A stretch of 64,000 nt of DNA from an uncultured Latescibacterota bacterium (lineage in GTDB: Bacteria; Latescibacterota; UBA2968; UBA8231), in contig OX638377.1 of NCBI GenBank assembly GCA_951813615.1, positions 3,932,599 through 3,996,598 on the forward strand. The letters are read 5' to 3'. This document shows, in pieces, positions 9,944 to 18,015 of the stretch. The notes under the pieces are model-generated. The model saw only the letters and a list, made by a program, of their open reading frames with translations, had not been told where the DNA came from and did not search any database. The position numbers and the translations under genes are program-made. The stretch's first letter is position 1; each line of letters starts with the position of its first letter.

Positions 9944-10954
9944 TTAAGGTCCGCCCTCAATCCACGTCGGCGCAAAGCGAGCCAAGCGCAAACCGCCGTA
10001 GTGCTCGGCCTCGTATAGGCACAAAACCTGCCCGTCGGGAGCCACGGCCAAATCGGAGTAAGCCGCCGCACCCGGCTCAAGCACTCGCGCTACGGGCCAA
10101 CTGTGACCCTGGTCCGCACTCAGCCGCAAAGTCAACTCGGCGCGCTCGTCGGGCTTGCTGGGATGCGCCATTAATATGCGCCCGTCGTCGAAACCCACAA
10201 TGCTGCCCTGGCAAGAGGGTTCGGGCAGGGCCGGCTCGTAGGCAACCGCAGACCAAGTTGCGCCGCCATCGCGGCTGAGCGACCAGCCCCGACAGCGACG
10301 TTCGTTCCGGCTGCGCAGCGTCATGTACAGAGAGCCATCGGCCATTTCCACAGCCTCGCATTCGTCTGACGCATCGTGAGTCAACTTGGCTCCAACCCGC
10401 CAAATGTGACCACCGTCGTCGCTGTAAAAAGCAATGGAAGACTGCACTTGGCCCCAAGTAGCCGGCGGCTGACGCCAAGTAACCGGGCCGGGGCTTTCAT
10501 CGACCCAAGAGGGCACGAGCAAGCGACCGCTTTGCAGTTGAATGCCGTGGCCGGGTCCCGTGCCGAGGTAGGTCCACGAAGGAGCCTTCACCTGGGCGGT
10601 GATTTCCACAGGGTCGGTCCAAGTCCACCCGCTGTCCGTGCTGCGGCTGACAAAGACCTGCTGGTTGTCCTTGCAAAAGGGCAGCAACACGGAGCTGCGG
10701 TCATGGTCAACTACGGGACAGGGATTGCCGCAGGTGCGCTCGCCATCGGCGACGATCTGCTGACGCGGTTCCCAAGTACACCCCCCGTCGATGCTGCGGC
10801 GCAGGAGAATGTCGATTTGATCGTCGTCGCGGCCGGTGTGGCGGCGCGCTTCGCAAAAGGCCAGCACTGCGCCGTCTGGCGCTACGACCAAGGCGGGGAT
10901 GCGGTAGGTGTGGTAGCCTTCTTGGCCGGAGATGAATAGGTCTTGTATTTGCAC
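9944..10954 (-). CDS. Exo-sialidase-like protein with YRIP motif and five Asp boxes
   Basis: A 336-residue sialidase-fold protein. YRIP near the N-terminus corresponds to the (F/Y)RIP motif whose arginine binds the substrate carboxylate in sialidases. Five Asp boxes follow (SIDGGCTW, STDSGWTW, SDDGGHIW, SRDGGATW, SADQGHSW), as in a six-bladed propeller, and FCEARR matches the catalytic-Asp/Glu region of the family. I chose GTG at 10954 because CAGGAG lies 6 bases upstream; an in-frame TTG at 10972 would add six residues and has no such site. No signal peptide is seen. It is a better sialidase candidate than the protein at 5199-6317. Confidence 0.85.
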   Translation of the reverse strand: MQIQDLFISGQEGYHTYRIPALVVAPDGAVLAFCEARRHTGRDDDQIDILLRRSIDGGCTWEPRQQIVADGERTCGNPCPVVDHDRSSVLLPFCKDNQQVFVSRSTDSGWTWTDPVEITAQVKAPSWTYLGTGPGHGIQLQSGRLLVPSWVDESPGPVTWRQPPATWGQVQSSIAFYSDDGGHIWRVGAKLTHDASDECEAVEMADGSLYMTLRSRNERRCRGWSLSRDGGATWSAVAYEPALPEPSCQGSIVGFDDGRILMAHPSKPDERAELTLRLSADQGHSWPVARVLEPGAAAYSDLAVAPDGQVLCLYEAEHYGGLRLARFAPTWIEGGP

Positions 10955-10960
10955 GGTTCG

Positions 10961-10966
10961 CTCCTG
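10961..10966 (-). promoter_or_regulatory. ribosome-binding site fixing a GTG start
   Basis: CAGGAG on the minus strand sits 6 bases before the GTG at 10954 and supports the shorter start of the sialidase-like gene. Confidence 0.6.
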
Positions 10967-11003
10967 TAGCAAAGGGCTTCAGCCGATGTAGTCGATCAGC
11001 TAG

Positions 11004-11834
11004 CTAGGTGAGTTTCTCCAGCACATGCTCTTGGTAGTAGGCTGCGGAAAAACCGGCCTCGGCATAGGCTTGGGTGGCCTCGGACCACTGGCTGTAAAAA
11101 GCGCGTTGCTCGGGGTCGGGATGTTCGGCCAAGCGCTGGGGGAGGAGCACCCAATTGGTCAAGGGCTGGCTGGCGGCACGGCTGTAGTAGTGGTGCAAGG
11201 TGCGCCGGGCGCAGGTGCGTTGTCCGGGTAGGCGGGTGTGAAAAATGGCAATGTCGTACAAGACCAAGGTGCCAGCCGGGCCGCGGATGGGCACTTCCGC
11301 ATAGGCATCGCCTAGTTGGACGCGTGCCTCCTCCAACGTCTCGTAAGGACCGCTGTTAGGCACGACGCAAAAGCAGGGGTCGCCGGCCCCCACGTCGCTC
11401 AAGTAGTGGATGGCGCAGACATAGGTGCATTCGTAGGGACGCTCAGGCTCGGTCTCGGCGGTGGGTTGGTTGGGCCGGTCGCGATGGAAGCGCATCCCGC
11501 CGTCGCCTTTGCCCGCGGGCACATCGCGGAAATCGAATTGGGCAAAGCGGGGTTGGGGAGCCATGATGATCCGCACTATATCGTAGGAGATCGCCGGCTG
11601 GACAAAGCGGTCTAACTCGGGATGGTGAACCAAGATTTGCCCGTGCGAAAAGACGCCCAAGCGGTCAGGCCCCCATTCGCGGGGGATTTCCCCTTTGGAG
11701 CGATCGACAAAGGCGTTGAGGGTGCGGATGTCGTCGGCAGGTAGGGCGTCGGCGACTACGGCGTACTTATACTGCTGGAAAAAAGCGAGTATGCCTTCCT
11801 TGTTGTCGGGGGCGAAAATGGGGGGCTGTGACAC
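11004..11834 (-). CDS. Phytanoyl-CoA dioxygenase (PhyH) family protein
   Basis: A 276-residue Fe(II)/2-oxoglutarate oxygenase of the PhyH fold. The facial triad looks intact: HRD in MRFHRDRPNQP supplies His and Asp, IFHTRLPG the distal His, and a downstream arginine (CARRTLHHYY) could bind 2-oxoglutarate. It should hydroxylate a small molecule; the substrate is unknown. The GTG at 11834 has an AAAGGGA site about 7 bases upstream; a TTG at 11909 would extend the protein by 25 low-complexity residues with no ribosome site. It is on the same strand as the sialidase-like gene about 50 bp downstream. Confidence 0.85.
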   Translation of the reverse strand: MSQPPIFAPDNKEGILAFFQQYKYAVVADALPADDIRTLNAFVDRSKGEIPREWGPDRLGVFSHGQILVHHPELDRFVQPAISYDIVRIIMAPQPRFAQFDFRDVPAGKGDGGMRFHRDRPNQPTAETEPERPYECTYVCAIHYLSDVGAGDPCFCVVPNSGPYETLEEARVQLGDAYAEVPIRGPAGTLVLYDIAIFHTRLPGQRTCARRTLHHYYSRAASQPLTNWVLLPQRLAEHPDPEQRAFYSQWSEATQAYAEAGFSAAYYQEHVLEKLT

Positions 11835-11940
11835 GATGAATTCCCTTTTAAAATTGCTGTTTGGAATGGTACTCTGAGCCTCCACCGTCTGCAACTGAAC
11901 TTTGGACAAGCGGTCACATCGGGAAATGATTGGGGCTCAC

Positions 11941-12405
11941 CTACGCAGATACGGCCTTGATATACGCTCCGTTTCTATAGAGTCTCTCCTGAGTCTTTTT
12001 CCCGGTTGGGTCAAATTCGATCCACTTCCCGCTTCCCATGGCAAAAGTGCCTTCCCCTCTTAGTTGTCCGTTCTCGTCCACATAAGTCCACTTCCCGTCA
12101 AATAGCCCATTTTTATAGTTTATCTCCTCTTTTACTTTTCCATTTCTGTAATACTCGACCCATCTTCCCTCGCTTTTATCATCCTCAAAGCGGCCCTCGT
12201 AGCGCAACTCACCGCTAGCGAAATATCCAACCCATTTACCATGTTTTTGCCCGTTTTTGTATTCCCCTTTGTATTCTACCCCACCATCGACGTAGTAAGC
12301 GACCCATTGTCCGTCCTTATGGCCGTTGTCGTATGTGCCCTCTTTGCATATCTTCCCGCTTTCGTAATACTCAATCCTCTTTCCGTGCAGTTTTCCATCT
12401 TTCAT
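11941..12405 (-). CDS. MORN-repeat (MORN_2 / YwqK-like) protein
   Basis: A 154-residue protein built almost wholly of 20-25-residue MORN_2-type units of the form G-x-W-x-x-Y-x-x-G-x-x-x-x-E-x-x-Y (GQWVAYYVDGG, GKWVGYFASGE, GRWVEYYRNGK, GKWTYVDENGQ). Such stacks form elongated beta structures found in YwqK-type antitoxin-like and surface proteins. No signal peptide is visible. A strong AAGGAGGAG site lies 8 bases before the ATG. The gene is clearly richer in A and T than its neighbours and codes many Lys, Tyr and Asn, consistent with horizontal acquisition. No toxin partner is adjacent. Confidence 0.8.
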   Translation of the reverse strand: MKDGKLHGKRIEYYESGKICKEGTYDNGHKDGQWVAYYVDGGVEYKGEYKNGQKHGKWVGYFASGELRYEGRFEDDKSEGRWVEYYRNGKVKEEINYKNGLFDGKWTYVDENGQLRGEGTFAMGSGKWIEFDPTGKKTQERLYRNGAYIKAVSA

Positions 12406-12413
12406 GAGTTCAG

Positions 12414-12422
12414 CTCCTCCTT
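12414..12422 (-). promoter_or_regulatory. near-perfect Shine-Dalgarno of the MORN-repeat gene
   Basis: AAGGAGGAG on the minus strand, 8 bases before the ATG at 12405. It is stronger than most ribosome sites in this window. Confidence 0.6.
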
Positions 12423-12485
12423 GCCAAATCGAAAAATAGCTCTGTTCTATCGAATCGACAATCAGATGGCGTTGGGAGGCTATTA

Positions 12486-13316
12486 GTGATCATCGACGCT
12501 CATACCCATTTCTACGATCCTCATCGCCCGCAGGGAGTGCCCTGGCCCTATAAAGAGGACGGACCCATTTACCGGACCGTACTGCCGGAGCACCACAGAG
12601 CAGTGGCCGAACCCACCGGTGTCAGCGGCACCGTAGTAACGGCGGCTAGTGTCTGGCTCGAAGATAATCAGTGGCTCCTCGACCTAGCTGCCAACGACTC
12701 TTGGATCGTTGGAGTCGTTGGGCACGTCGATTCCGGCCCCGACTTCGGTTCCCACATCGAGCGTTTTGCCGCCGACCCGCTGTATAGAGGTATTCGCGCT
12801 GGCCCTGAATTTGTCGCAGACGACGGCGGTGCCATCGAGCGCGCTAGGATAATGGCCGACCACGACCTCCAAGTGGATATCAGCGTGTCCCCTCAGCAGG
12901 CCGAATCGCTATGGGTGGTGGCGCGCCAAGTGCCCGATCTGCGCTGGGTGCTCAACCACTGCGGCCAGCCAAAAATAGACGGCCAGACACCCGATCCCGA
13001 CTGGGTCGAATACGTGCGCACCGCGGCGGCTTGGCCACAGATTTTTTGCAAGGTTTCCGGCCTAGTAGAGTACAGTCAGGTGCAGCCAGCCCCAGCCGAC
13101 CTCGAATTTTACCTGCCCACGCTAAAAGTGTTGTGGGACGCGTTCGGTGAGGACCGGCTCATATACGGCTCCAACTGGCCGGTATGTGAAATATCGAGCG
13201 ACCACGCCACCGTGCAGGCCATTGTCGGCATTTATTTCGAGTCCAAAGGGACATTAGCAGTGCAGAAATACTTTTGGCAGAATGCCGTTGCTGCCTACAA
13301 GTACGTCCAGCGCTGA
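12486..13316 (+). CDS. Amidohydrolase family (COG3618-type) TIM-barrel hydrolase
   Basis: A 276-residue metal-dependent hydrolase related to L-fuconolactonase and 2-pyrone-4,6-dicarboxylate lactonase. DAHTHFYDP at the N-terminus is the H-x-H metal motif. RGIRAGPEF, WVLNHCGQPK (metal/catalytic His) and LIYGSNWPVCE (catalytic Asp position occupied by Asn-Trp-Pro context) follow. It probably opens a sugar-acid or aromatic lactone. The start is GTG with gggaggc just upstream. It is followed 19 bp later by a DUF6785 membrane gene, probably in one transcript, so the membrane protein may handle a related substrate. Confidence 0.85.
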   Translation: MIIDAHTHFYDPHRPQGVPWPYKEDGPIYRTVLPEHHRAVAEPTGVSGTVVTAASVWLEDNQWLLDLAANDSWIVGVVGHVDSGPDFGSHIERFAADPLYRGIRAGPEFVADDGGAIERARIMADHDLQVDISVSPQQAESLWVVARQVPDLRWVLNHCGQPKIDGQTPDPDWVEYVRTAAAWPQIFCKVSGLVEYSQVQPAPADLEFYLPTLKVLWDAFGEDRLIYGSNWPVCEISSDHATVQAIVGIYFESKGTLAVQKYFWQNAVAAYKYVQR

Positions 13317-13335
13317 ATACTGCCCAACCTCACCC

Positions 13336-15276
13336 ATGCCACCTGAACCCGTTAAATCCCCGTTCACCTTCAAAGGCATCGTCGTCGGGGCCATCTTCTC
13401 ACTGCTGGTCAGCCTCTGCGCGCCCTTTGTTGTCTTTATGCTTCAGGCCTCCTCCATGGGTATCAACAGTTCGTCGCCCGGGGCCATCTTTTTCTTTTTT
13501 GTGCTCACCCTCTTCGTCAACGTCGTCCTCGGGCTGATTAAGCGTCAGTTTGCCTTGGGCCGGGCCGACCTCATCCTCGTTTACTCCATGCTGCTGATGG
13601 CGGTAACCCTGCCGACTTACAATTTCCTTAACTATCTGATCGGCATGATTTCTGGCCCCTACTACATGGCCTCGCCGGAGAACAATTTCGCCGAACTTTA
13701 TCTGCCTTATATCCCCGACTGGATGGTACCCCAAGACGAAAAGGCCATTTTTGCACTCTACGAGGGCTTGCCAAGCGGCCAATCCATACCCTGGGCTGCG
13801 TGGATCGAACCCCTGTCGCACTGGTTTGCTTTCTTTTTGTGCTTGAGCTTTATGATGATATGCATGGCCACTATTTTACATCGTCAGTGGTCGGCCCACG
13901 AGCGTCTCAGTTATCCTATGACGCAATTGCCCCTGCAGATGATCGAAGGCACGAGTCCGGGACAGGTGGCACCCTTTTTTAAAAAAAAATTAATGTGGCT
14001 CGGCTTTGCCGTGCCTTTCATTCTATTCAGTTTTTCGGGGTTAAACCACTACCTGCCGGTCGTGCCCGAATTTCCCTTTTACATCGCCTGGATCCACTGG
14101 TTTCGCGATATCAACACTTGGGGAGAAGGCTTGGCGCTCAGTTACGCCTGGCTCGGTTTTTTCTATCTGGTCGATTTGAATATCTCCCTCAGCATTTGGT
14201 TCTTTTTTTTAATAGGCAAATTCCAAGATGGACTCTTCCGCACCTTGGGCATTCACAGCACCGAGCAGCTAAGTCAGTACGAATACTCTCAGTTGGCGGA
14301 TCTGACCCATCAGGCCGTGGGTGCTAGCATAGTCTTTGTACTCTTTGGATTGTGGACGGCCAGGCACCACTTGCGGGATGTGGTAGTCACGGCCTGGCGA
14401 CCGGCCAGTGGCGTCGACGACAGCGAGGAGTTGATGTCCTATCGCCTCGCTTTTCTTGGCCTGATCGCCAGTTTGCTCTTGGTCTGTTTCTGGCTGTGGC
14501 GCTCGGGGCTTCCCCTCGTCGTCATTCCCGTTTTCCTCTTTATTTGCCTGATCTACTACATTCTCATCACCCGAGTCGTCTCGGCCGGTGGCGTGCCCAC
14601 GGCTCGGCCCCCGCTAGTGGCACCTTATTTCATCATCTCAGGACTAGGCACTTCGATTCTGGGCGCCAAAGGCATGGTAGCCCTGTGCTTCACTATGGTG
14701 TGGCAGGCGGAAATGCGCCTCTTCCCCATGCTCGCTTGCGCCAACGCGCTCAAACTGGCCGAATCGGTCCGCGGCTCGAAGAGGCGCCTTTTGTTGGGCC
14801 TGCTCCTGGCTCTGGTGTGCAGTATGATCGGCGGGACGATGATGAATTTACACCTAGGGTACACCTATGGCGGCATCAACCTAGGGTCCTATACCGGTTT
14901 TGGCGGCAACTGGGATCTATGGTTGTCGCTGGTGCACAATCCCCGGGAGGTGGATGTGCGCGGTTGGATCTTCACCGGCCTCGGAGGCACCTTCGAGGCT
15001 TTTCTGATGGTCGCTCAGAAGCGCTGGTACTGGTGGCCGTTCCACCCTTTGGGTTTTCCTTTGGCCATTGGCTGGCTCACCAGCGAGATATGGTTTGCCG
15101 CCATGCTCGCCTATCTGTGCAAACTGACGATTCTGCACTTTGGCGGCCCCAAGCTCTACCGCGTTTTGAAGCCCTTTTTCTTAGGCTTGATTTTAGGCGA
15201 AGTCTCCGTCGCCGCCTTCTGGGCCATCATCGATACGTTGCTGGGCGGCAGCGGCAATGTCATAACCTACATGTAA
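13336..15276 (+). CDS. DUF6785/DUF6784-type polytopic membrane protein (copy 2 of 3)
   Basis: A 646-residue paralogue of the protein at 6573. Shared blocks are YYMASPENNFAE, HRQWSAHERLSYPM, PFFKKKLMW, WPFHPLGF and a C-terminus ending in GNVITYM. I chose ATG at 13336 because the longer reading frame to 13282 would overlap the amidohydrolase by 35 bases and adds a non-homologous leader. About twelve hydrophobic segments are visible. The codons for PFFKKK form a run of six T then nine A (near 13975-13990), a possible slippage site. Function is unknown; a transport role with the upstream amidohydrolase is inferred. Confidence 0.75.
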   Translation: MPPEPVKSPFTFKGIVVGAIFSLLVSLCAPFVVFMLQASSMGINSSSPGAIFFFFVLTLFVNVVLGLIKRQFALGRADLILVYSMLLMAVTLPTYNFLNYLIGMISGPYYMASPENNFAELYLPYIPDWMVPQDEKAIFALYEGLPSGQSIPWAAWIEPLSHWFAFFLCLSFMMICMATILHRQWSAHERLSYPMTQLPLQMIEGTSPGQVAPFFKKKLMWLGFAVPFILFSFSGLNHYLPVVPEFPFYIAWIHWFRDINTWGEGLALSYAWLGFFYLVDLNISLSIWFFFLIGKFQDGLFRTLGIHSTEQLSQYEYSQLADLTHQAVGASIVFVLFGLWTARHHLRDVVVTAWRPASGVDDSEELMSYRLAFLGLIASLLLVCFWLWRSGLPLVVIPVFLFICLIYYILITRVVSAGGVPTARPPLVAPYFIISGLGTSILGAKGMVALCFTMVWQAEMRLFPMLACANALKLAESVRGSKRRLLLGLLLALVCSMIGGTMMNLHLGYTYGGINLGSYTGFGGNWDLWLSLVHNPREVDVRGWIFTGLGGTFEAFLMVAQKRWYWWPFHPLGFPLAIGWLTSEIWFAAMLAYLCKLTILHFGGPKLYRVLKPFFLGLILGEVSVAAFWAIIDTLLGGSGNVITYM

Positions 15277-15284
15277 GAAGTTAT

Positions 15285-16043
15285 TCAAATGCCGACTTCG
15301 ATTGGGCGATAGGGTTCACCGCCTTCAAGTCGCCGCTCCCAATCACTCACTCCGGGCTCTGGGACGCCGAAGAGCTGGCGTCGATTGTGGGATTGGGTAA
15401 TCCGCTGCTGAATGGACGCGGGCAGGTCCCGGTAGTCGTACTGCGTCTTCATCCACGAGCGGACGTACGAGTACTCGAGCACTTTACGGTCGCTGTTGCT
15501 GCGGTTGTGAAAGCGGGCGTGCCAGCAGTAGCCGTTGAAGAGCATCGCGTCGCCGGCTTTGGCCGTTAGCTTGGCGTGATGTGGCATATCCTCGTGATTC
15601 TCAATGTCGGGCAAGGGATGTCCCATCTCAAAGCGATGACTGCCGGGAACGATGGCGAAGGTGGCACCGTTTTCGGGGACGTCCACCAGATAGGTGAAGA
15701 CTTTGGTCATGATCACTGAGTCCGGCAAATACACGCCCGTTATGTCGCAAAGATCGCAGTGCCAGCCGCCGCCCGATTCGGTGTTGGCTTCCCTGACGCC
15801 TCCATGGGCATAGCGCAGTTGCACATCCTCCCCTATCACCGCTCGCACGACGGGGAAGATAGCGGGGTGATCCACCATATCGACGAACACCTCGTCCTGA
15901 TGGAGCAGGTCGTAAAGCGAGTCATTCTTCGCCGCTTGGTCGAAGGCTTTGAGTACCCGTTCCACCTCGGCACCCGACAGCGCCTCGCGGATAAAGACAA
16001 ATCCCTGTGAGTTATACTGTTGCCTAACTTGTTCAGGTGTCAT
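15285..16043 (-). CDS. Phytanoyl-CoA dioxygenase (PhyH) family protein, intact metal site
   Basis: A 252-residue PhyH oxygenase. GGGWHCDLCD gives the His-x-Asp iron ligands and CWHARFHNRS the distal His, followed by an arginine suited to 2-oxoglutarate binding (SDRKVLEY). The family block IVPGSHRFEMGHP is present. It is a close paralogue of the next gene (16076-16873), with which it aligns along its whole length, so the pair arose by tandem duplication. The two genes are 32 bp apart on the same strand and probably share a transcript. Substrate unknown. Confidence 0.88.
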   Translation of the reverse strand: MTPEQVRQQYNSQGFVFIREALSGAEVERVLKAFDQAAKNDSLYDLLHQDEVFVDMVDHPAIFPVVRAVIGEDVQLRYAHGGVREANTESGGGWHCDLCDITGVYLPDSVIMTKVFTYLVDVPENGATFAIVPGSHRFEMGHPLPDIENHEDMPHHAKLTAKAGDAMLFNGYCWHARFHNRSNSDRKVLEYSYVRSWMKTQYDYRDLPASIQQRITQSHNRRQLFGVPEPGVSDWERRLEGGEPYRPIEVGI

Positions 16044-16075
16044 ATTGGAGCCCGTTTTTCACAAAGTTTGGCCAT

Positions 16076-16873
16076 TTAATAATTTGGCTCGGTGCCCTTG
16101 CCGACACTGCTCAACGGCGAATAGCGTCTCTGCGGCAGGCCATCCGAACTCGGATAGCCCTTTACCTTGCCCGTCCAATAACTGGGCGCGGCGGCGACGC
16201 CGAAAAGGTGGGCGAGGTTATCGCTGGCAGCGATCGTCTCTAGCGCCTGCGGCGATAGTTCTGGCAGGGCCTGTCGCATCCAGCTATGGACGTAGGTGTA
16301 TTCGAGCAGTCGCAGAGCTACATCAGCGCGGTTGCTCGTGCGCGCCTGCCAGAGATTGCCGTGCAGCACTGCGGCCGACCCCGCCTTTAGGCGCAGCGGC
16401 AGGTGGTGGGGCATCTCTTCTATATAGGTGATATCGGGAAACGGGACTTCAGCTTTGAAACGGTGGCTCGCCGGAACCACGGCCAGACAGCCACCGTCGG
16501 GTGGGGTATCGTCTAGGCACACGAATAGCTGGAGGCACAGGTTGGAGGCGGCATGGTGGACCCCGAGCATGCCGGCGACCTTCCGGTGCCAACCCCTGCC
16601 GGCTGCTCCAGGCTCGACTGAGATAGCGGCAAGGGAGCACAAAGACACATCGTCGGATAAGATCCGATGGATTATTGGGAACAGATGCGGATGTTCTGCT
16701 AGGTGGATGAAACAGTCGTCTTGATTGGGCAGATCTTCCAGAGCGCCTACCTGCGCGGCCTCAGCAAAAGCGCGTCGGACGCGGTCGAGCTCATCTGCAC
16801 TCAGGGCATCTTCGACGAGGAGATAACCCTGGCCTTCGTATTCGGCCTGCTGCCATTCGGTCAACCCATTCAC
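16076..16873 (-). CDS. PhyH-like paralogue lacking iron ligands (probable pseudo-oxygenase)
   Basis: A 265-residue protein homologous along its length to the PhyH at 15285-16043 (HRFKAEVPFPDI, LEYTYVHSWMRQ, HLFGV shared). Where the neighbour has W-H-C-D it has W-H-R-K, and where the neighbour has C-W-H-A-R it has L-W-Q-A-R. Thus Asp is replaced by Lys and the distal His by Gln; only one of three Fe(II) ligands remains. The arginine-bearing strand persists. The frame is open and the protein core conserved, so it is not a decayed gene. It may be a regulatory or binding partner of the active paralogue. The ATG has a gaggt site just upstream. Confidence 0.82.
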   Translation of the reverse strand: MNGLTEWQQAEYEGQGYLLVEDALSADELDRVRRAFAEAAQVGALEDLPNQDDCFIHLAEHPHLFPIIHRILSDDVSLCSLAAISVEPGAAGRGWHRKVAGMLGVHHAASNLCLQLFVCLDDTPPDGGCLAVVPASHRFKAEVPFPDITYIEEMPHHLPLRLKAGSAAVLHGNLWQARTSNRADVALRLLEYTYVHSWMRQALPELSPQALETIAASDNLAHLFGVAAAPSYWTGKVKGYPSSDGLPQRRYSPLSSVGKGTEPNY

Positions 16874-16927
16874 CTCTCGGTCCGTTCACAGATTATGAGT
16901 TGGGTCAGTATTGAATTGGCACCAATA

Positions 16928-16972
16928 CTACAAACTCTCCCGCTGTAGCCAGAGCAGCGGGAGAGTTTGTAG
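16928..16972 (-). terminator. 17-bp perfect stem-loop downstream of the CBM9-like gene
   Basis: Arms 16928-16944 and 16956-16972 are perfect inverted complements (ctacaaactctcccgct and its reverse) around an 11-base loop. It lies 25 bases after the stop of the minus-strand gene at 16997-17914 and before the PhyH-like gene. No T-run follows on either strand, so it may be a factor-assisted terminator or an mRNA 3'-end stabiliser rather than a canonical intrinsic terminator. Confidence 0.55.
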
Positions 16973-16996
16973 CGAAAAATTAAACGGTTGGAGCTT

Positions 16997-17914
16997 TTAC
17001 CGGCTGAAAGATGCCTTGATATGGCCCCAAGTATCGTTTTCGACGGCCGTCGCTAGCAGTTCCGTATTGACTGGCAAGAGAATCCAGTCCGGTAGAAAGT
17101 CGGCGTTTTCGGAAGATTCATTGAAGTTGAGGGCCCAGTCGGAGAAGACTTCGCCGGTCTCTTCATTGCCGCAGCACAGGCCCACGTCCCCGTCCTTGTT
17201 GCGGGCTGCCAAGCCGATGATCTCCCCTTCTTGCAGATCGTGGATGATACTGCCTTCGGGATCTTGCCAGTTGAAATCGTCCCACCACACGTGCCACAGC
17301 TCGATTTGCCAGTTGTATTCCTGGCCCAGCTCGGGCTCGGTCCACTGATAGGCACCATCGGAATAAGGTTCCCCCCGATACCAATCGGCTTGGGTCATCC
17401 AGTGCCAGTTCCAAGGGACTCCAACCTCTTCCGTTTTGCTGTGGAAGAAGAAGTGGGAAATCTGGGCGTGGCGGTTGCGCTGACGTTGCGCTTCCTCATC
17501 GCTCTGCCCTTCCGAACTCCAGTAGAGCCCGCCCGAATGATCGGCATCAACGGCCAGTTCGATATCGTCGCGCTGGTGGCTCCAATAGTCATCGTAGCGA
17601 TCGTACGCCAAGTAGATGCGCTCGGTTTCGTCGTTCCAGCCAAAGGTAAAACGCACGGCTAAGTCAGACGCATCCGGCTCGGTATCAGTGACGTCAATTT
17701 GGGTGATCAAGAGGTTGTTTAGATCCTGTTCGGTGATCCACAACTCCTCTGGCACGACATCCCACTCAGACAAATCGGCATCCAGAACCGGTAAGTGCGA
17801 AGTGGGCCATTGCCACATCTCGAAGATTACGCCCGGCGGATCGTGGGCACCAGCGGATGTGGTAAAGCCAAGCGCTATGGCAAAGGCCACAACACCCTTT
17901 AAGAGCTTGCTCAT
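16997..17914 (-). CDS. Secreted protein with CBM9/DOMON-like domain
   Basis: A 305-residue exported protein with a clear signal peptide (KLLKGVVAFAIALGF, cleavage near SAGA-HD). The mature part begins with PVLDADLSEWDVVPEELW and continues with RFTFGWNDETERIYLAY and DDIELAVDADHSGG. This is the layout of CBM9-type beta-sandwich domains (a 'P-x-x-D-G-x-L-x-E-W' opening followed by metal- or ligand-binding acidic strands). It is rich in Trp and acidic residues. ATG at 17914 has AAGGAGG 5 bases upstream, better than the upstream in-frame start at 17938. It is monocistronic, flanked by a promoter candidate and a stem-loop. Ligand unknown; glycan or heme binding are possibilities. Confidence 0.7.
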   Translation of the reverse strand: MSKLLKGVVAFAIALGFTTSAGAHDPPGVIFEMWQWPTSHLPVLDADLSEWDVVPEELWITEQDLNNLLITQIDVTDTEPDASDLAVRFTFGWNDETERIYLAYDRYDDYWSHQRDDIELAVDADHSGGLYWSSEGQSDEEAQRQRNRHAQISHFFFHSKTEEVGVPWNWHWMTQADWYRGEPYSDGAYQWTEPELGQEYNWQIELWHVWWDDFNWQDPEGSIIHDLQEGEIIGLAARNKDGDVGLCCGNEETGEVFSDWALNFNESSENADFLPDWILLPVNTELLATAVENDTWGHIKASFSR

Positions 17915-17919
17915 AGGTT

Positions 17920-17926
17920 CCTCCTT
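17920..17926 (-). promoter_or_regulatory. ribosome-binding site fixing the CBM9-like gene start
   Basis: AAGGAGG on the minus strand, 5 bases before the ATG at 17914. Confidence 0.6.
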
Positions 17927-17945
17927 GTGGAAGGGCAAGAGAGCT

Positions 17946-17981
17946 TATGGATTGGTTGGTAATTATGGATTGGTTGGTAAT
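17946..17981. repeat. two perfect 18-bp direct repeats in the leader of the CBM9-like gene
   Basis: The unit tatggattggttggtaat occurs twice head to tail, followed by a partial third start (tatt). It lies between the promoter candidate at 17988-18015 and the ribosome site, in a divergent intergenic region, where it could be a tandem operator or a recent slippage duplication. Confidence 0.7.
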
Positions 17982-17987
17982 TATTTT

Positions 17988-18015
17988 AGTATAGATAAGC
18001 ATCTATAGACTGCAA
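17988..18015 (-). promoter_or_regulatory. candidate sigma-70-type promoter for the CBM9-like gene
   Basis: On the minus strand TTGCAG (18010-18015) and TATACT (17988-17993) are separated by 16 bases in an AT-rich stretch. Transcription would begin in the 18-bp tandem repeat. Pattern reading only; the organism's sigma-factor preference is unknown. Confidence 0.35.

Noticed and set aside
9757..10278. A 173-codon plus-strand frame across the ndh start and the sialidase-like gene
   Set aside because: It overlaps two well-supported minus-strand genes, is Arg/Ser/Pro-rich and resembles no family.
10981..11003. Short palindrome tagctagcta between two minus-strand genes
   Set aside because: Only ten bases, no spacing or composition that would distinguish it from chance.
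14352..15569. A 405-codon open frame on the plus strand inside the second DUF6785 gene
   Set aside because: It overlaps a protein with clear membrane helices and paralogues in another frame, has Arg/Pro-rich low-quality coding content and runs into the PhyH gene.
16928..16972. Classical Rho-independent terminator
   Set aside because: The stem is strong, but no T-run follows on either strand; recorded as a stem-loop of uncertain role.
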